Translations under genes and position numbers: made by a program
Shown: piece after piece, positions 21,491 to 29,783 of the stretch
How positions within the stretch are numbered: the stretch's first letter is position 1
Layout: the number at the start of each line of letters is the position of its first letter
Origin: an uncultured Pelagibacteraceae bacterium
GTDB lineage: Bacteria > Pseudomonadota > Alphaproteobacteria > Pelagibacterales > Pelagibacteraceae
DNA length: 64,000 nucleotides
Assembly (NCBI GenBank): GCA_902596205.1
Contig: CACJSY010000002.1
Coordinates: 62,001-126,000, forward strand
Reading direction: 5' to 3'
The notes under the pieces: model-generated
Database searches by the model: none
The model's input: only the letters and a program-made list of their open reading frames with translations
What the model was told of the DNA's origin: nothing

Positions 21491-23420
21491 CCCAGGCTCA
21501 GGTAATACAGTAATAAAATCAAAATTAATAAGTAGAAGAATGTTTTTAATTACAGCAGCTAAAGCTGTTGTGATGGTTGGATTAGTGGGTCGATTAATTT
21601 CTTTACAAATAAATCAGGCAACAAAATATAAGTCTCTATCAGATAAAAATAGGTTTAGAGAATGGAAACTTGCACCAGAAAGAGGAGTTATAAAAGATTT
21701 TTTCAATAAAGAGTTAGCCTCTAATGAACCTCTGTATCAAGTTCATTTGATACCTGAAAATGCAAAGGATCTTGATAATCTTTTTGTAAGACTTAAAGCA
21801 ATTTTGAATATTTCTAGTAAAAAAGTTGCATATTTAAAAAGAGTTATAAAAAAACAAAAGCCATGGGAGCCTATTATCGTTTCGGAAAACTTAGACTGGT
21901 CTGAATTTTCTAAGTTAAACCTTTTTCTACACGAACTAGAGGGGGTTGAACCAATAGTGTCTGTTGCAAGAACTTATCCGGATAATTCTTCAGCTCATGT
22001 GCTTGGATATGTTTCTCAGATAAGCACCAAAGATCTCCAAACAAAAAAATATTTAAAAGAGGTAGCTGTTCCTGGTATGGCTATAGGTAAAACAGGACTA
22101 GAAAGAAAGTTAGATGAAAAAATAATTGGTAAAGTTGGATATCAAAGGTACGAAGTAAATGCGTATGGAAAAAGAATCAGGGAAATCAAGGTAGACACAG
22201 GACAAGTAGGTCAAAGTTTTAAGACAACTTTAGATTATGAAGTACAAAAATTCACAAATGAACTTCTTGTAGATAAAGCTGCTGCTGTTTGTGTTATGGA
22301 TGTTTATAATGGAGACATTGTCTCTTTAGTATCGTCTCCGACGTTTGAGCCTAATGCATTTGTTCATGGTTTAGACAAAAATTATTGGAATAGTTTAATC
22401 AAAGATGAAAAAAAACCTTTAGCCAACAAAGCTTTATCAGGCTTGTACCCTCCAGGCTCAACTATAAAAACTTTAGTAGCACTTAGCGCATTAGAAAATA
22501 AAATTATTAGACCATTAGATACTTTTAGGTGCAAAGGTAAAATCGAACTTTATGGCGAAAAATTTCATTGTTGGGAAAAAGAAGGTCATGGAATAGTAAA
22601 TCTAAGAAAAGGTATACAAAGATCATGTGATGTTTATTTTTATGAGGTAGCAAGAAAATTAGGAGTTGATCGATTAGCAGAAACAGCAAAAAGATTTGGA
22701 TTAGGAAAAAAAGTTTTAAACGATTTTATTGAGGAGAGATCAGGAGTTGTACCAAATACGAAATGGAAGAAAAAATTTATAGGTCAAAATTGGTACCTTG
22801 GTGAAACCTTACACTCGGGTATTGGACAAGGTTATTTTCAGAGCACACCAATTCAACTTTGCTTAATGACAGCGCAAATTGCTAATGGTGGATTTGAAAT
22901 TAAACCTAAAATTTTATCAAATGAAAGTAATGATAATTTAAGAGATTATTTAAAATACAAAAATGAAAATCCTAACCAACCTCTGCCAACTGATCTTCTG
23001 GTTTCAAACTTTAACCTAAAGCCACTTTTTAAAAACCAGGAACATATAAATTTAATTAAAGACGCAATGTTTTCCTCTTCAAATGAGCCTGGTGGGACTT
23101 CTTATAGACATAGAATGGAAAATCCCAAGTTTACGTTCGCTGGTAAAACAGGTTCTTCACAAATAAAAAGATTTACTGAAGCTCAGCGAGAAGCAGAAGT
23201 AAAACAAGAAAGCTTACCTTATAAAGATCGAGATCATGCATTATTCGTAGCGTTTGCTCCTTACAAAGATCCACAGTATGCGATAAGTGTTTTAGTCGAA
23301 CATGGAGGCTCTGGCGGTAAAGCCGCAGCACCTATCGCAAAGAAAGTAATAAAAAAAGTTCTTGAGAGGCATGAATTAAGAAGAAGAGTTGTAAAGGATT
23401 CAACTGGGGAGTCTGTATAA
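21483..23420 (+). CDS. mrdA: Penicillin-binding protein 2, peptidoglycan transpeptidase
   Basis: The protein has 645 residues. A single N-terminal membrane anchor (about 18-38) is followed by the PBP dimerisation region (RGVIKDFFNKELASN) and the transpeptidase domain. The active-site SxxK is S326-TIK in YPPGSTIKT, the second motif is SCD in QRSCDVYFYEVA, and the third is KTGSS in FAGKTGSSQ. PBP2 crosslinks peptidoglycan during elongation with RodA. Its ATG overlaps mreD by eight bases and its stop overlaps the rodA ATG by one base. Confidence 0.96.
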   Translation: MLSPGSGNTVIKSKLISRRMFLITAAKAVVMVGLVGRLISLQINQATKYKSLSDKNRFREWKLAPERGVIKDFFNKELASNEPLYQVHLIPENAKDLDNLFVRLKAILNISSKKVAYLKRVIKKQKPWEPIIVSENLDWSEFSKLNLFLHELEGVEPIVSVARTYPDNSSAHVLGYVSQISTKDLQTKKYLKEVAVPGMAIGKTGLERKLDEKIIGKVGYQRYEVNAYGKRIREIKVDTGQVGQSFKTTLDYEVQKFTNELLVDKAAAVCVMDVYNGDIVSLVSSPTFEPNAFVHGLDKNYWNSLIKDEKKPLANKALSGLYPPGSTIKTLVALSALENKIIRPLDTFRCKGKIELYGEKFHCWEKEGHGIVNLRKGIQRSCDVYFYEVARKLGVDRLAETAKRFGLGKKVLNDFIEERSGVVPNTKWKKKFIGQNWYLGETLHSGIGQGYFQSTPIQLCLMTAQIANGGFEIKPKILSNESNDNLRDYLKYKNENPNQPLPTDLLVSNFNLKPLFKNQEHINLIKDAMFSSSNEPGGTSYRHRMENPKFTFAGKTGSSQIKRFTEAQREAEVKQESLPYKDRDHALFVAFAPYKDPQYAISVLVEHGGSGGKAAAPIAKKVIKKVLERHELRRRVVKDSTGESV

Positions 23421-24544
23421 TGTTACAACCTAGATCAATTCAATCCAAATTAGGTATAAGAGATAAAATTTTATCCTTAGATTATGTTTTAGTAGTTGCA
23501 ATTTTGGTTTTAGGGATAATTAGTATGTTTGCTATGTACTCAACAGACGGAGGTGAATTTAAGTATCACACCAATAGTCATATTTTAAGATTTTTTGTTT
23601 TTTTCGGAATGTTTTTTATAGTTTCATTTATATCAATAAGATTTTGGCATGAAACAAGTTATATAGCTTATGTTGTAATATTTTTATTATTACTTGGTGT
23701 AAAATATTTTGGATTAACCTCATCAGGATCTAAAAGATGGTTAGATCTTTATTTTATGAATTTACAACCTTCTGAATTAATGAAAGTTGGGCTCATTTTA
23801 TTTCTAGCGAAATATTATCATCGAATATCGATTGAAAGTATAAATAGTTTTAGATATTTAATTTTACCAGTAACAGTTCTTATTGCACCGATAATTTTAG
23901 TAGCGACTCAACCAGATCTAGGAACGTCAATTTTAATCGCAGCTGGCGGAATAGTTGTAGCCTGGTTAGCAGGAGTAAGAGCTAAATTTTTTGTTTTTTC
24001 AGGTTTAAGCATGATAGCTCTATTGCCTATAGCTATCTCATTTTTGAAACCTTATCAAAAATCTAGAATTCTTACTTTTCTTAATCCAGAAAGAGATCCA
24101 TTAGGTGCAGGATATCAAATAATTCAATCAAAAATAGCTATCGGTTCAGGTGGATTGTTTGGAAAAGGGTTTTTGAACGGTTCTCAAAGTTATTTGGATT
24201 ATTTACCTGAAAAACATACTGATTTTATCTTTACACTTTTTTCTGAGGAATTTGGTTTTTTTGGATCATTGTTCATCTTATTGCTTTATGCATTAATCAT
24301 CTCAAGGATAGTTAAAATAGGCAACATCACAAGAAGTAATTTTGGGAAGCTATACTGTTATAGTTTTGCGACAGCTTTCTTTCTTTACGTAGTGGTTAAT
24401 ATGATGATGGTATTAGGCTTGTTACCCATCGTAGGTTCCCCTTTGCCAATCATGTCATACGGCGGTTCCTCAATGATGGCAATGATGTTAGGGCTTGGAA
24501 TAGCTATGTCTTGCAAGATATATAAAGACGTTCCAGTGAACTAA
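23420..24544 (+). CDS. rodA: Peptidoglycan glycosyltransferase RodA (SEDS family)
   Basis: The protein has 374 residues and about ten membrane helices. SEDS signatures are LQPSELMKVGLILFLAKYYH, TQPDLGTSILI, GAGYQIIQSKIAIGSGGLFGKGF and the C-terminal PIMSYGGSSMMAMMLGLGIAM. It polymerises lipid II into glycan strands with PBP2. It overlaps mrdA by one base. A 69-base spacer follows before the bactofilin gene. Confidence 0.96.
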   Translation: MLQPRSIQSKLGIRDKILSLDYVLVVAILVLGIISMFAMYSTDGGEFKYHTNSHILRFFVFFGMFFIVSFISIRFWHETSYIAYVVIFLLLLGVKYFGLTSSGSKRWLDLYFMNLQPSELMKVGLILFLAKYYHRISIESINSFRYLILPVTVLIAPIILVATQPDLGTSILIAAGGIVVAWLAGVRAKFFVFSGLSMIALLPIAISFLKPYQKSRILTFLNPERDPLGAGYQIIQSKIAIGSGGLFGKGFLNGSQSYLDYLPEKHTDFIFTLFSEEFGFFGSLFILLLYALIISRIVKIGNITRSNFGKLYCYSFATAFFLYVVVNMMMVLGLLPIVGSPLPIMSYGGSSMMAMMLGLGIAMSCKIYKDVPVN

Positions 24545-24613
24545 TTTAAACCTAAAATGATCAAAATTTATTTAAATAAATGCTTGTATAAAAGTTAAAT
24601 AGGTGATTAGTTT

Positions 24614-25078
24614 ATGAAAAATTATATGTTTGGTGATAAAAAAATAAAGATAAAAGACTCAGAAAGATCGCTAATAAGCGAAACTGTAAGCATCGAGGGA
24701 ACTATAAATAGCTCTGGAGCTATTGATATAGCCGGCTTAGTCAAAGGTCCAGTTTACTCAAAAGAATTAATTATCAGAGACACGGGCTCAATCACGGGAC
24801 ACATAGAAGCTGACGATGTTGAAATACATGGACATTTAGATGGAAAAGTTTCAGCTCAAAATATTGTTATCGGAGCTACTGGAACAATTAAAGGTGACAT
24901 AGAGTTTGGTAACAATTTAAGAACAGAAAATGGAGCTGATATAGATGGTTATATCAAAAAAACAAATAGCTCTAAATCTAAGCTAACTGGTGACTTCTTA
25001 TTTAAGAAAAAAGATAAAAAAGAGTCAGTTGATACAGAAGAAAGACCTGACGTAGTTAACAAAGAAGCTATCGCCTAA
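24614..25078 (+). CDS. Bactofilin-family cytoskeletal protein
   Basis: The protein has 154 residues. The core (about 25-115) is a run of short beta strands with a Gly every few residues (GTINSSGAIDIAGLVKGPVYSKEL, DVEIHGHLDGKVSAQNIVIGATGTIKGDIEFG), the right-handed beta-helix of bactofilins (DUF583). The N- and C-terminal tails are charged and probably disordered. Bactofilins polymerise without nucleotide and help place wall enzymes. Its location directly after the mre-rodA run fits a role in cell shape. It ends about 45 bases before the next gene. Confidence 0.9.
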   Translation: MKNYMFGDKKIKIKDSERSLISETVSIEGTINSSGAIDIAGLVKGPVYSKELIIRDTGSITGHIEADDVEIHGHLDGKVSAQNIVIGATGTIKGDIEFGNNLRTENGADIDGYIKKTNSSKSKLTGDFLFKKKDKKESVDTEERPDVVNKEAIA

Positions 25079-25123
25079 TCTACCGCACTACTATTTTTCA
25101 AAAGATTACAATATAATTTCCTT

Positions 25124-26383
25124 GTGGAAAATTATAAATGTAAATCAGTTGGGATTGTTGGATCAGGCATTCAAGGTGTATGCACTGGCCTTCAATTAAT
25201 TAAAAAGGGTATCCCTGTAACTATTTTTGATAGACATGATCCATTATCAAATGAGTTCAAACCAGCGTCCTATGGTAACGCAGGTCATTTCTCACCATAC
25301 GCTGTTCTTCAATTTAATCGTCCAGATGTTTTATATGATGTACCAAAGATGTTAGTGAGTTCCTACGGACCTTTAGCTTTGAAATGGAATTATATACCTC
25401 AAATGTTTAATTGGTTCTTACACTATTTCAAAAACTGTAATAAAAAATCAATGATGCATACTGCTAAGTACATGCATCAAATTTTAAGTCTCTCAAATGA
25501 TGCTTATGAGGAAATTTTTCAAGAAATTGATACATCAGGTTTAGTTGAGAAGAGAGGTATTATTTATATTTGGACAAATAAGAATCTTAAAAGTAGAAAA
25601 TTAGAAATAAAAGTAAGAGATGAACTTGGAATTAAACAAAAACTTTTAACGCAAAAAGAAGTTTTAGATTTGGAACCAAATTTACAACCAGTTTTTGATG
25701 CTGGTGTTATTTATGAAAGTGCAATGCACGCCAGAGATCCCCATGGCATATTGAAAAAAATTTTTAAACTTTTCTTAGAGAGAGGAGGAAGGTTTATTCA
25801 ATCAAATGTCAAAGCATTAGAGCAAGTTAATGTCGATCAAACAGTGATAAAAACCGAGAGAGATACGTATAAATTTGAAAAAACTGTAGTAGCCTCAGGC
25901 GCTTTTTCTAAAACTTTGACAGACCAATTAGGTGAAAATATTCCTTTAGATACAGAACGTGGATATCATGTTCATTTTAAAGACCAGGACAAACTTATTT
26001 CAAGACCAGTTATATTTTTGGATCGTGGTTTTGGCATGACACCAATGAATCAAGGTTTAAGAGCAGTTGGCACTGTAGAGTTAGGAGGTTTAGAAAATCC
26101 TCCATCAAAAAAAAGGATCGAATATATAATTAAATGTGCACAAGAACTTTTACCTCAACTTGGAAAACATGAGGATGAATGGTTAGGTTTCCGACCCACT
26201 TTACCAGACTTTTTACCTATTTTAGGCCCGTCTTTAAAAAATAAAAATATTATATACGCATTCGGCCATCAACATTTAGGCTGGACATTAGGCGCTATAA
26301 CAGGCAAAATTATTTCTGGAATTGTTGCTGGAGAAAAAACTAATTTGGATTTATCTCCATACAGCTCAAAAAGATTTAATTAG
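25124..26383 (+). CDS. FAD-dependent D-amino acid dehydrogenase-like oxidoreductase (DadA family)
   Basis: The protein has 419 residues. An N-terminal Rossmann motif GIVGSGIQGVCTGLQLIKKG binds FAD. The DAO fold shows ASYGNAGHFSPYA, VVASGAFSKTL and the C-terminal GFRPTLPDFLPILGPS and GHQHLGWTLGAITGKII, all standard for DadA-like enzymes that oxidise D-amino or secondary amines and pass electrons to quinones. The substrate is not certain. It begins at GTG with a TATAAT (25112-25117) six bases upstream, suggesting a leaderless transcript. It is followed by a transporter and a hydroxyacid dehydrogenase in the same direction, which may form one catabolic unit. Confidence 0.85.
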   Translation: MENYKCKSVGIVGSGIQGVCTGLQLIKKGIPVTIFDRHDPLSNEFKPASYGNAGHFSPYAVLQFNRPDVLYDVPKMLVSSYGPLALKWNYIPQMFNWFLHYFKNCNKKSMMHTAKYMHQILSLSNDAYEEIFQEIDTSGLVEKRGIIYIWTNKNLKSRKLEIKVRDELGIKQKLLTQKEVLDLEPNLQPVFDAGVIYESAMHARDPHGILKKIFKLFLERGGRFIQSNVKALEQVNVDQTVIKTERDTYKFEKTVVASGAFSKTLTDQLGENIPLDTERGYHVHFKDQDKLISRPVIFLDRGFGMTPMNQGLRAVGTVELGGLENPPSKKRIEYIIKCAQELLPQLGKHEDEWLGFRPTLPDFLPILGPSLKNKNIIYAFGHQHLGWTLGAITGKIISGIVAGEKTNLDLSPYSSKRFN

Positions 26384-26390
26384 GAATTTT

Positions 26391-27281
26391 TTGTCAAAAA
26401 ATTATTTAGCTTATACTTTTCTTACTTTAGCGGCATTATTTTGGTCAGGAAATTTTATTATCGGGAAATTTGCAACTTTATTTGAAATCCCACCATTAAC
26501 ATTAAATTTTTTAAGATGGGTTATGGTGTGGATTATATTGATACCTTTCACGATTAAAGAAATTTTAGCGAAGAAAAATTATATTAAAGAAAACTTTTTA
26601 GTAATAAGTTTTATGGGCATATTGACAATTAGTACTTTTAATTCAGTTGTTTATTTTGCTTTAAATTTTACACAAGTAATAAATGCCGTTTTAATGTTAG
26701 CTGCTATCCCACCAATGATAATAATTTTTTCATCGATTATGAATATTGAAAAAACAAATATATTTCAAATATCTGGATTAATCTTATCAATATTTGGAGT
26801 AGGAACAATTATTTCAAATGCAGATATTCAAAAGATAATCTCCCTAAGTTTTAATAAAGGCGATATATGGATGTTAGTTTGTGTTTTGAGCTGGTCATTA
26901 TATTCGACTTTACTTAAAAAAAGTAAACTTGAATTATCTCAATTTTCTTTAATTCAAATAATGGTTACTGTAGGATTAATATTTTTGATTCCACAATTTT
27001 TCTATGAACGATCAATGGGATTAAATGTAAATATAAATAAAGCTTTTATCTTAATTCTATCTTATGTAGTTATATTTCCCGCTATTGCAGCGTATTATTG
27101 TTGGCAGAAAGCTATTGAACTTATTGGACCTAACAGATCGTCTATGTTTATTCAGCTAATGCCACTTTTCAGCGCATTAATGGCAATAATAATTTTTAAA
27201 GAAAAATTTCAATTATTTCATTTTATTGGAGCAACTTTTATAATTTCTGGTATTTATTTATCAAATAGAAAAACCCAATGA
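26391..27281 (+). CDS. DMT-superfamily EamA transporter
   Basis: The protein has 296 residues with ten hydrophobic helices arranged as two EamA repeats. AALFWSGNFIIGKFA at the N-terminus and AAYYCWQKAIELIGPNRSSMFIQLMPLFSALMAII near the C-terminus are typical. Family members export amino acids or other metabolites. I place the start at TTG 26391, just after the upstream stop with an AGGAA before it; an ATG at 26322 in the same frame would overlap the upstream gene by 62 bases and add a non-membrane extension. It overlaps the next gene by four bases (ATGA). Confidence 0.85.
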   Translation: MSKNYLAYTFLTLAALFWSGNFIIGKFATLFEIPPLTLNFLRWVMVWIILIPFTIKEILAKKNYIKENFLVISFMGILTISTFNSVVYFALNFTQVINAVLMLAAIPPMIIIFSSIMNIEKTNIFQISGLILSIFGVGTIISNADIQKIISLSFNKGDIWMLVCVLSWSLYSTLLKKSKLELSQFSLIQIMVTVGLIFLIPQFFYERSMGLNVNINKAFILILSYVVIFPAIAAYYCWQKAIELIGPNRSSMFIQLMPLFSALMAIIIFKEKFQLFHFIGATFIISGIYLSNRKTQ

Positions 27282-28228
27282 TAAAAGTTGCAGTGCTAGA
27301 TGATTATCAAGATGCTTTCAGACAGATTATTGAAATTGAAAAATACAAAAATAAGTATGACTTTAAAATCTTTAATGAGCCTTTTGTAAATGAAAACGAA
27401 GCTATTTTAGCTTTAGAGAATTTTGAAGCATTATTTATTATGAGAGAGCGAACTCCACTTACAAAGACATTACTAGAGAGTTTGCCTAATCTAAAGTATA
27501 TTATGACATCAGGTATGAGGAATAACTCTATTGATTTTGAAACAACTAAGAAAAAAAATATCATAGTTTGCGGGACTGAAATCAACTCGAATCCTGCAGC
27601 AGAAATTACTTGGGCTTTAATTTTAGGTCTTTTGAGAAATATAAAACAAGAAATTGATAATATGTTCCAAGGTTATTGGCAGACAACCATTGGATTTGAG
27701 TTGAAAGGTAAAATGTTAGGTTTAATTGGTCTTGGAAAAATTGGAACACAGGTAGCTAAGGTCGCAAAAGTTTTTGGAATGGAAGTTTGTGCTTGGAGTG
27801 AAAACTTAAATTTATCACATGCCAATGAATTAGGAGTTTTGCCAATGAGCAAAGAAGATCTAATAAAAAATTCAGATATTATTTCTGTTCATGTAGTTTA
27901 TGGAGACAGATATAAAAATCTTATAACTAAAAAAGAATTAAGCATGATGAAAAAAACAGCTTTTTTAATTAATACATCGAGAGGATTTATTATTAATGAG
28001 GATGATCTTGTTGAAGCTCTTAAAGATGAAAAAATAGCTGGGGCTGGTTTAGATGTTTATGACAAAGAACCTCTTCCGCAAGACCATAAATTGAGATTTC
28101 TTCCTAATGCTTTGATACTGCCTCATATTGGTTATGTGACAGCTGAAAATTACTCTAAATTTTATCTGCAAATGATAGAAAATCTTGAAAGTTGCCTTAA
28201 AAATAAGCCCCTAAGAAAAATTTCCTAG
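27278..28228 (+). CDS. D-2-hydroxyacid dehydrogenase, NAD-dependent
   Basis: The protein has 316 residues. The Rossmann motif GLGKIGTQVA is near residue 150, the substrate-side Arg lies in NTSRGFIINEDDLVEAL, and the catalytic His in LILPHIGYVT. DVYDKEPLP is also typical of the SerA/GyaR family. It probably reduces a 2-oxoacid or oxidises a D-hydroxyacid; the specific substrate is unknown. The start overlaps the EamA gene by four bases, so the oxidase, transporter and dehydrogenase at 25124-28228 probably act in one pathway. Confidence 0.88.
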   Translation: MIKVAVLDDYQDAFRQIIEIEKYKNKYDFKIFNEPFVNENEAILALENFEALFIMRERTPLTKTLLESLPNLKYIMTSGMRNNSIDFETTKKKNIIVCGTEINSNPAAEITWALILGLLRNIKQEIDNMFQGYWQTTIGFELKGKMLGLIGLGKIGTQVAKVAKVFGMEVCAWSENLNLSHANELGVLPMSKEDLIKNSDIISVHVVYGDRYKNLITKKELSMMKKTAFLINTSRGFIINEDDLVEALKDEKIAGAGLDVYDKEPLPQDHKLRFLPNALILPHIGYVTAENYSKFYLQMIENLESCLKNKPLRKIS

Positions 28229-28339
28229 TTTTGCACTTCCATTATAGGTTGTATTCTATATAAACTCAATTTGGGTGATTCGTTTGTTTTATAATGAATA
28301 AATCTCTGCTTAAAATAGGGATAATTATAAAAGGGGAGT

Positions 28340-28741
28340 ATGAAAAAAATATTTGGTTTACTGATCTCGTTAATTCTTTTAAATGGGTGCGCCGAGTCAG
28401 TAGCTCTGTTGGGTAGCTCAGTTGGAGGAGTCTCTAATGGAAAAATTATTCAATCCTCTCTAAATTCAGCTATAAGTTATGGAGTTAAACAACAAACAGG
28501 AAAATCTCCTTTAGAGCACGCAATTGCTTATGCCGAAGAAAAAAATCCTGAAAAAAAGAAAGAGCCTTGCTTGTCTTTTCTTGAAAAAACCAATTCAGAG
28601 ATTTGTGCGATTGTAAAAAAACAATTAGATTTAACTAAATCTAAGATTTTAAATAAAAGAAGAAATAAACCTCTCAAAGATTTAACCTCATCATTACAAC
28701 CTAATATAGATAAAAGTTCGAAAATTAAGTATTTAGATTAA
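28340..28741 (+). CDS. Small lipoprotein, first of a tandem pair
   Basis: The protein has 133 residues. A lipobox LLNGC puts the lipidated Cys at about residue 17. The mature N-terminus AESVALLGSSVGGVSNGKIIQSSLNSA is nearly identical to that of the next gene, and both contain SPLEHAIAYAEEKNPEKKKEPC; the C-terminal halves differ. The function is unknown. It is expected in the outer or inner membrane leaflet facing the periplasm. An SD GGGGAG precedes the ATG, and TATAAT (28290-28295) is a likely -10 box. No family name is recognised. Confidence 0.8.
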   Translation: MKKIFGLLISLILLNGCAESVALLGSSVGGVSNGKIIQSSLNSAISYGVKQQTGKSPLEHAIAYAEEKNPEKKKEPCLSFLEKTNSEICAIVKKQLDLTKSKILNKRRNKPLKDLTSSLQPNIDKSSKIKYLD

Positions 28742-28831
28742 TTTTTCAAAAAAATAAGCCTGTGGATAAATCTAAAAATAGCACTACAAGTTGTAATCTT
28801 TAAAATCTTAAAAATATAATTGTCTTTTTTT

Positions 28832-28850
28832 TATACCTGAATCAGGTATA
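28832..28850. promoter_or_regulatory. Perfect 19-base palindrome upstream of the second lipoprotein gene
   Basis: TATACCTGA and TCAGGTATA form a perfect 9-bp inverted repeat around one base. It ends 26 bases before the start codon at 28877. No T-tract follows, so it is not an intrinsic terminator. It may be an operator for a dimeric repressor or part of the 5' leader. The first paralogue has no such palindrome upstream. Confidence 0.5.
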
Positions 28851-28876
28851 CAGACCGGAAATCATAACAACAATTT

Positions 28877-29353
28877 ATGTATAAAGTATTTTTTTTAATA
28901 TCGTTCACTTTTTTATTAAACGGATGCGCCGAGTCAGTTGCGCTGTTAGGTGGTTCAGTTGGAGGAGTCTCTAATGGAAAAATTATTCAATCCTCTCTTA
29001 ATTCAGCAATTAGTCTCGGAGTTAAACAACACACAGGGAAATCTCCTTTAGAGCACGCAATCGCTTATGCCGAAGAAAAAAATCCTGAAAAAAAGAAAGA
29101 GCCTTGCATCTCTTTTATTGAAAAAACAAGATCTGAATTTTGTTCAGTAGTAAATAGAAAAATAGCATTAACAAGCAACGTAATTAAAAAGAAGACTTTA
29201 GAAGTTGTGAAAAAGTATCCTAAAAATATAGAGACAATAGATGTTATATCAGAAGAGGAGAAAATTTTAAAAAAGGTTTTCTTGCAAGAGAAAAAATCCC
29301 CAAGACAACTTGCAATCGATTTACAATCTAAAATAAAAAAATCAATAAACTAA
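28877..29353 (+). CDS. Small lipoprotein, second of a tandem pair
   Basis: The protein has 158 residues. A signal sequence with lipobox LLNGC is followed by AESVALLGGSVGGVSNGKII and the same SPLEHAIAYAEEKNPEKKKEPC block as its neighbour. The C-terminal 70 residues are longer and different, Lys/Glu-rich and probably helical. The close DNA match in the first half shows recent duplication or gene conversion; the tails show divergence. The start codon is ATG at 28877 after a 19-base palindrome. It ends one base short of the convergent rhodanese gene. Confidence 0.8.
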   Translation: MYKVFFLISFTFLLNGCAESVALLGGSVGGVSNGKIIQSSLNSAISLGVKQHTGKSPLEHAIAYAEEKNPEKKKEPCISFIEKTRSEFCSVVNRKIALTSNVIKKKTLEVVKKYPKNIETIDVISEEEKILKKVFLQEKKSPRQLAIDLQSKIKKSIN

Positions 29354-29743
29354 TTAGGAATAATCGACAGGTAAGTTTGATTTTTTCCAGCCAGGGTCCT
29401 GGCTATTACCGCTATACCCGTCAGAAACATTTAGAACGGAATAACCTTCATTTTCTAAAAGATTTGCGGCTATCATAGATCTTCCTCCAGCAGCACACAT
29501 CACCAAAATTTTTTTATCTTTACCAATTTTTTTTTTCACGTTTACTATAAAATTTTGATCTGGAACTTGCCAATTTGTTAAGTCATGACTTACTGTAACA
29601 AAATAAGTTTTGGAATTTAAATCTTCTGCTTTAGGTTTTCCCAAAGATTTCCATTCGTTATCAGTTCTAACATCTAGTAAAACTGTATTGGAATTTTCTT
29701 GAATAAAATCTTTTATTTCTGATGATTTGATTTGTTTAATCAT
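29354..29743 (-). CDS. Rhodanese-like sulfurtransferase
   Basis: The protein has 129 residues and a single rhodanese domain. VLLDVRTDNEWKSLG opens the domain, and the active-site loop CAAGGRS carries the catalytic Cys in VMCAAGGRSMIAANLL. Single-domain rhodaneses transfer sulfane sulfur between thiols. It is 40 bases downstream of metY on the same strand with a hairpin between them, and may share the SAM-controlled transcript. It is cytoplasmic, with no signal peptide. Confidence 0.88.
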   Translation of the reverse strand: MIKQIKSSEIKDFIQENSNTVLLDVRTDNEWKSLGKPKAEDLNSKTYFVTVSHDLTNWQVPDQNFIVNVKKKIGKDKKILVMCAAGGRSMIAANLLENEGYSVLNVSDGYSGNSQDPGWKKSNLPVDYS

Positions 29744-29751
29744 TCTTTATC

Positions 29752-29776
29752 TTGCCCCACTTTTTCAGTGGGGCAA
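29752..29776 (-). other. Stem-loop between metY and the rhodanese gene
   Basis: A perfect 9-bp inverted repeat, TTGCCCCAC/GTGGGGCAA with a 7-base loop, lies in the 40-base spacer. On the minus strand the stem is followed by AGATAAAG with no U-tract, so a full intrinsic terminator is unlikely. It may stabilise the metY message, act as a partial terminator, or be a processing site. Confidence 0.6.
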
Positions 29777-29783
29777 ATATAAT

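Noticed and set aside
26322-26390. ATG 26322 as the start of the EamA transporter
   Set aside because: It would overlap the preceding gene by 62 bases and add a non-membrane extension; the TTG at 26391 with a nearby AGGAA fits better.
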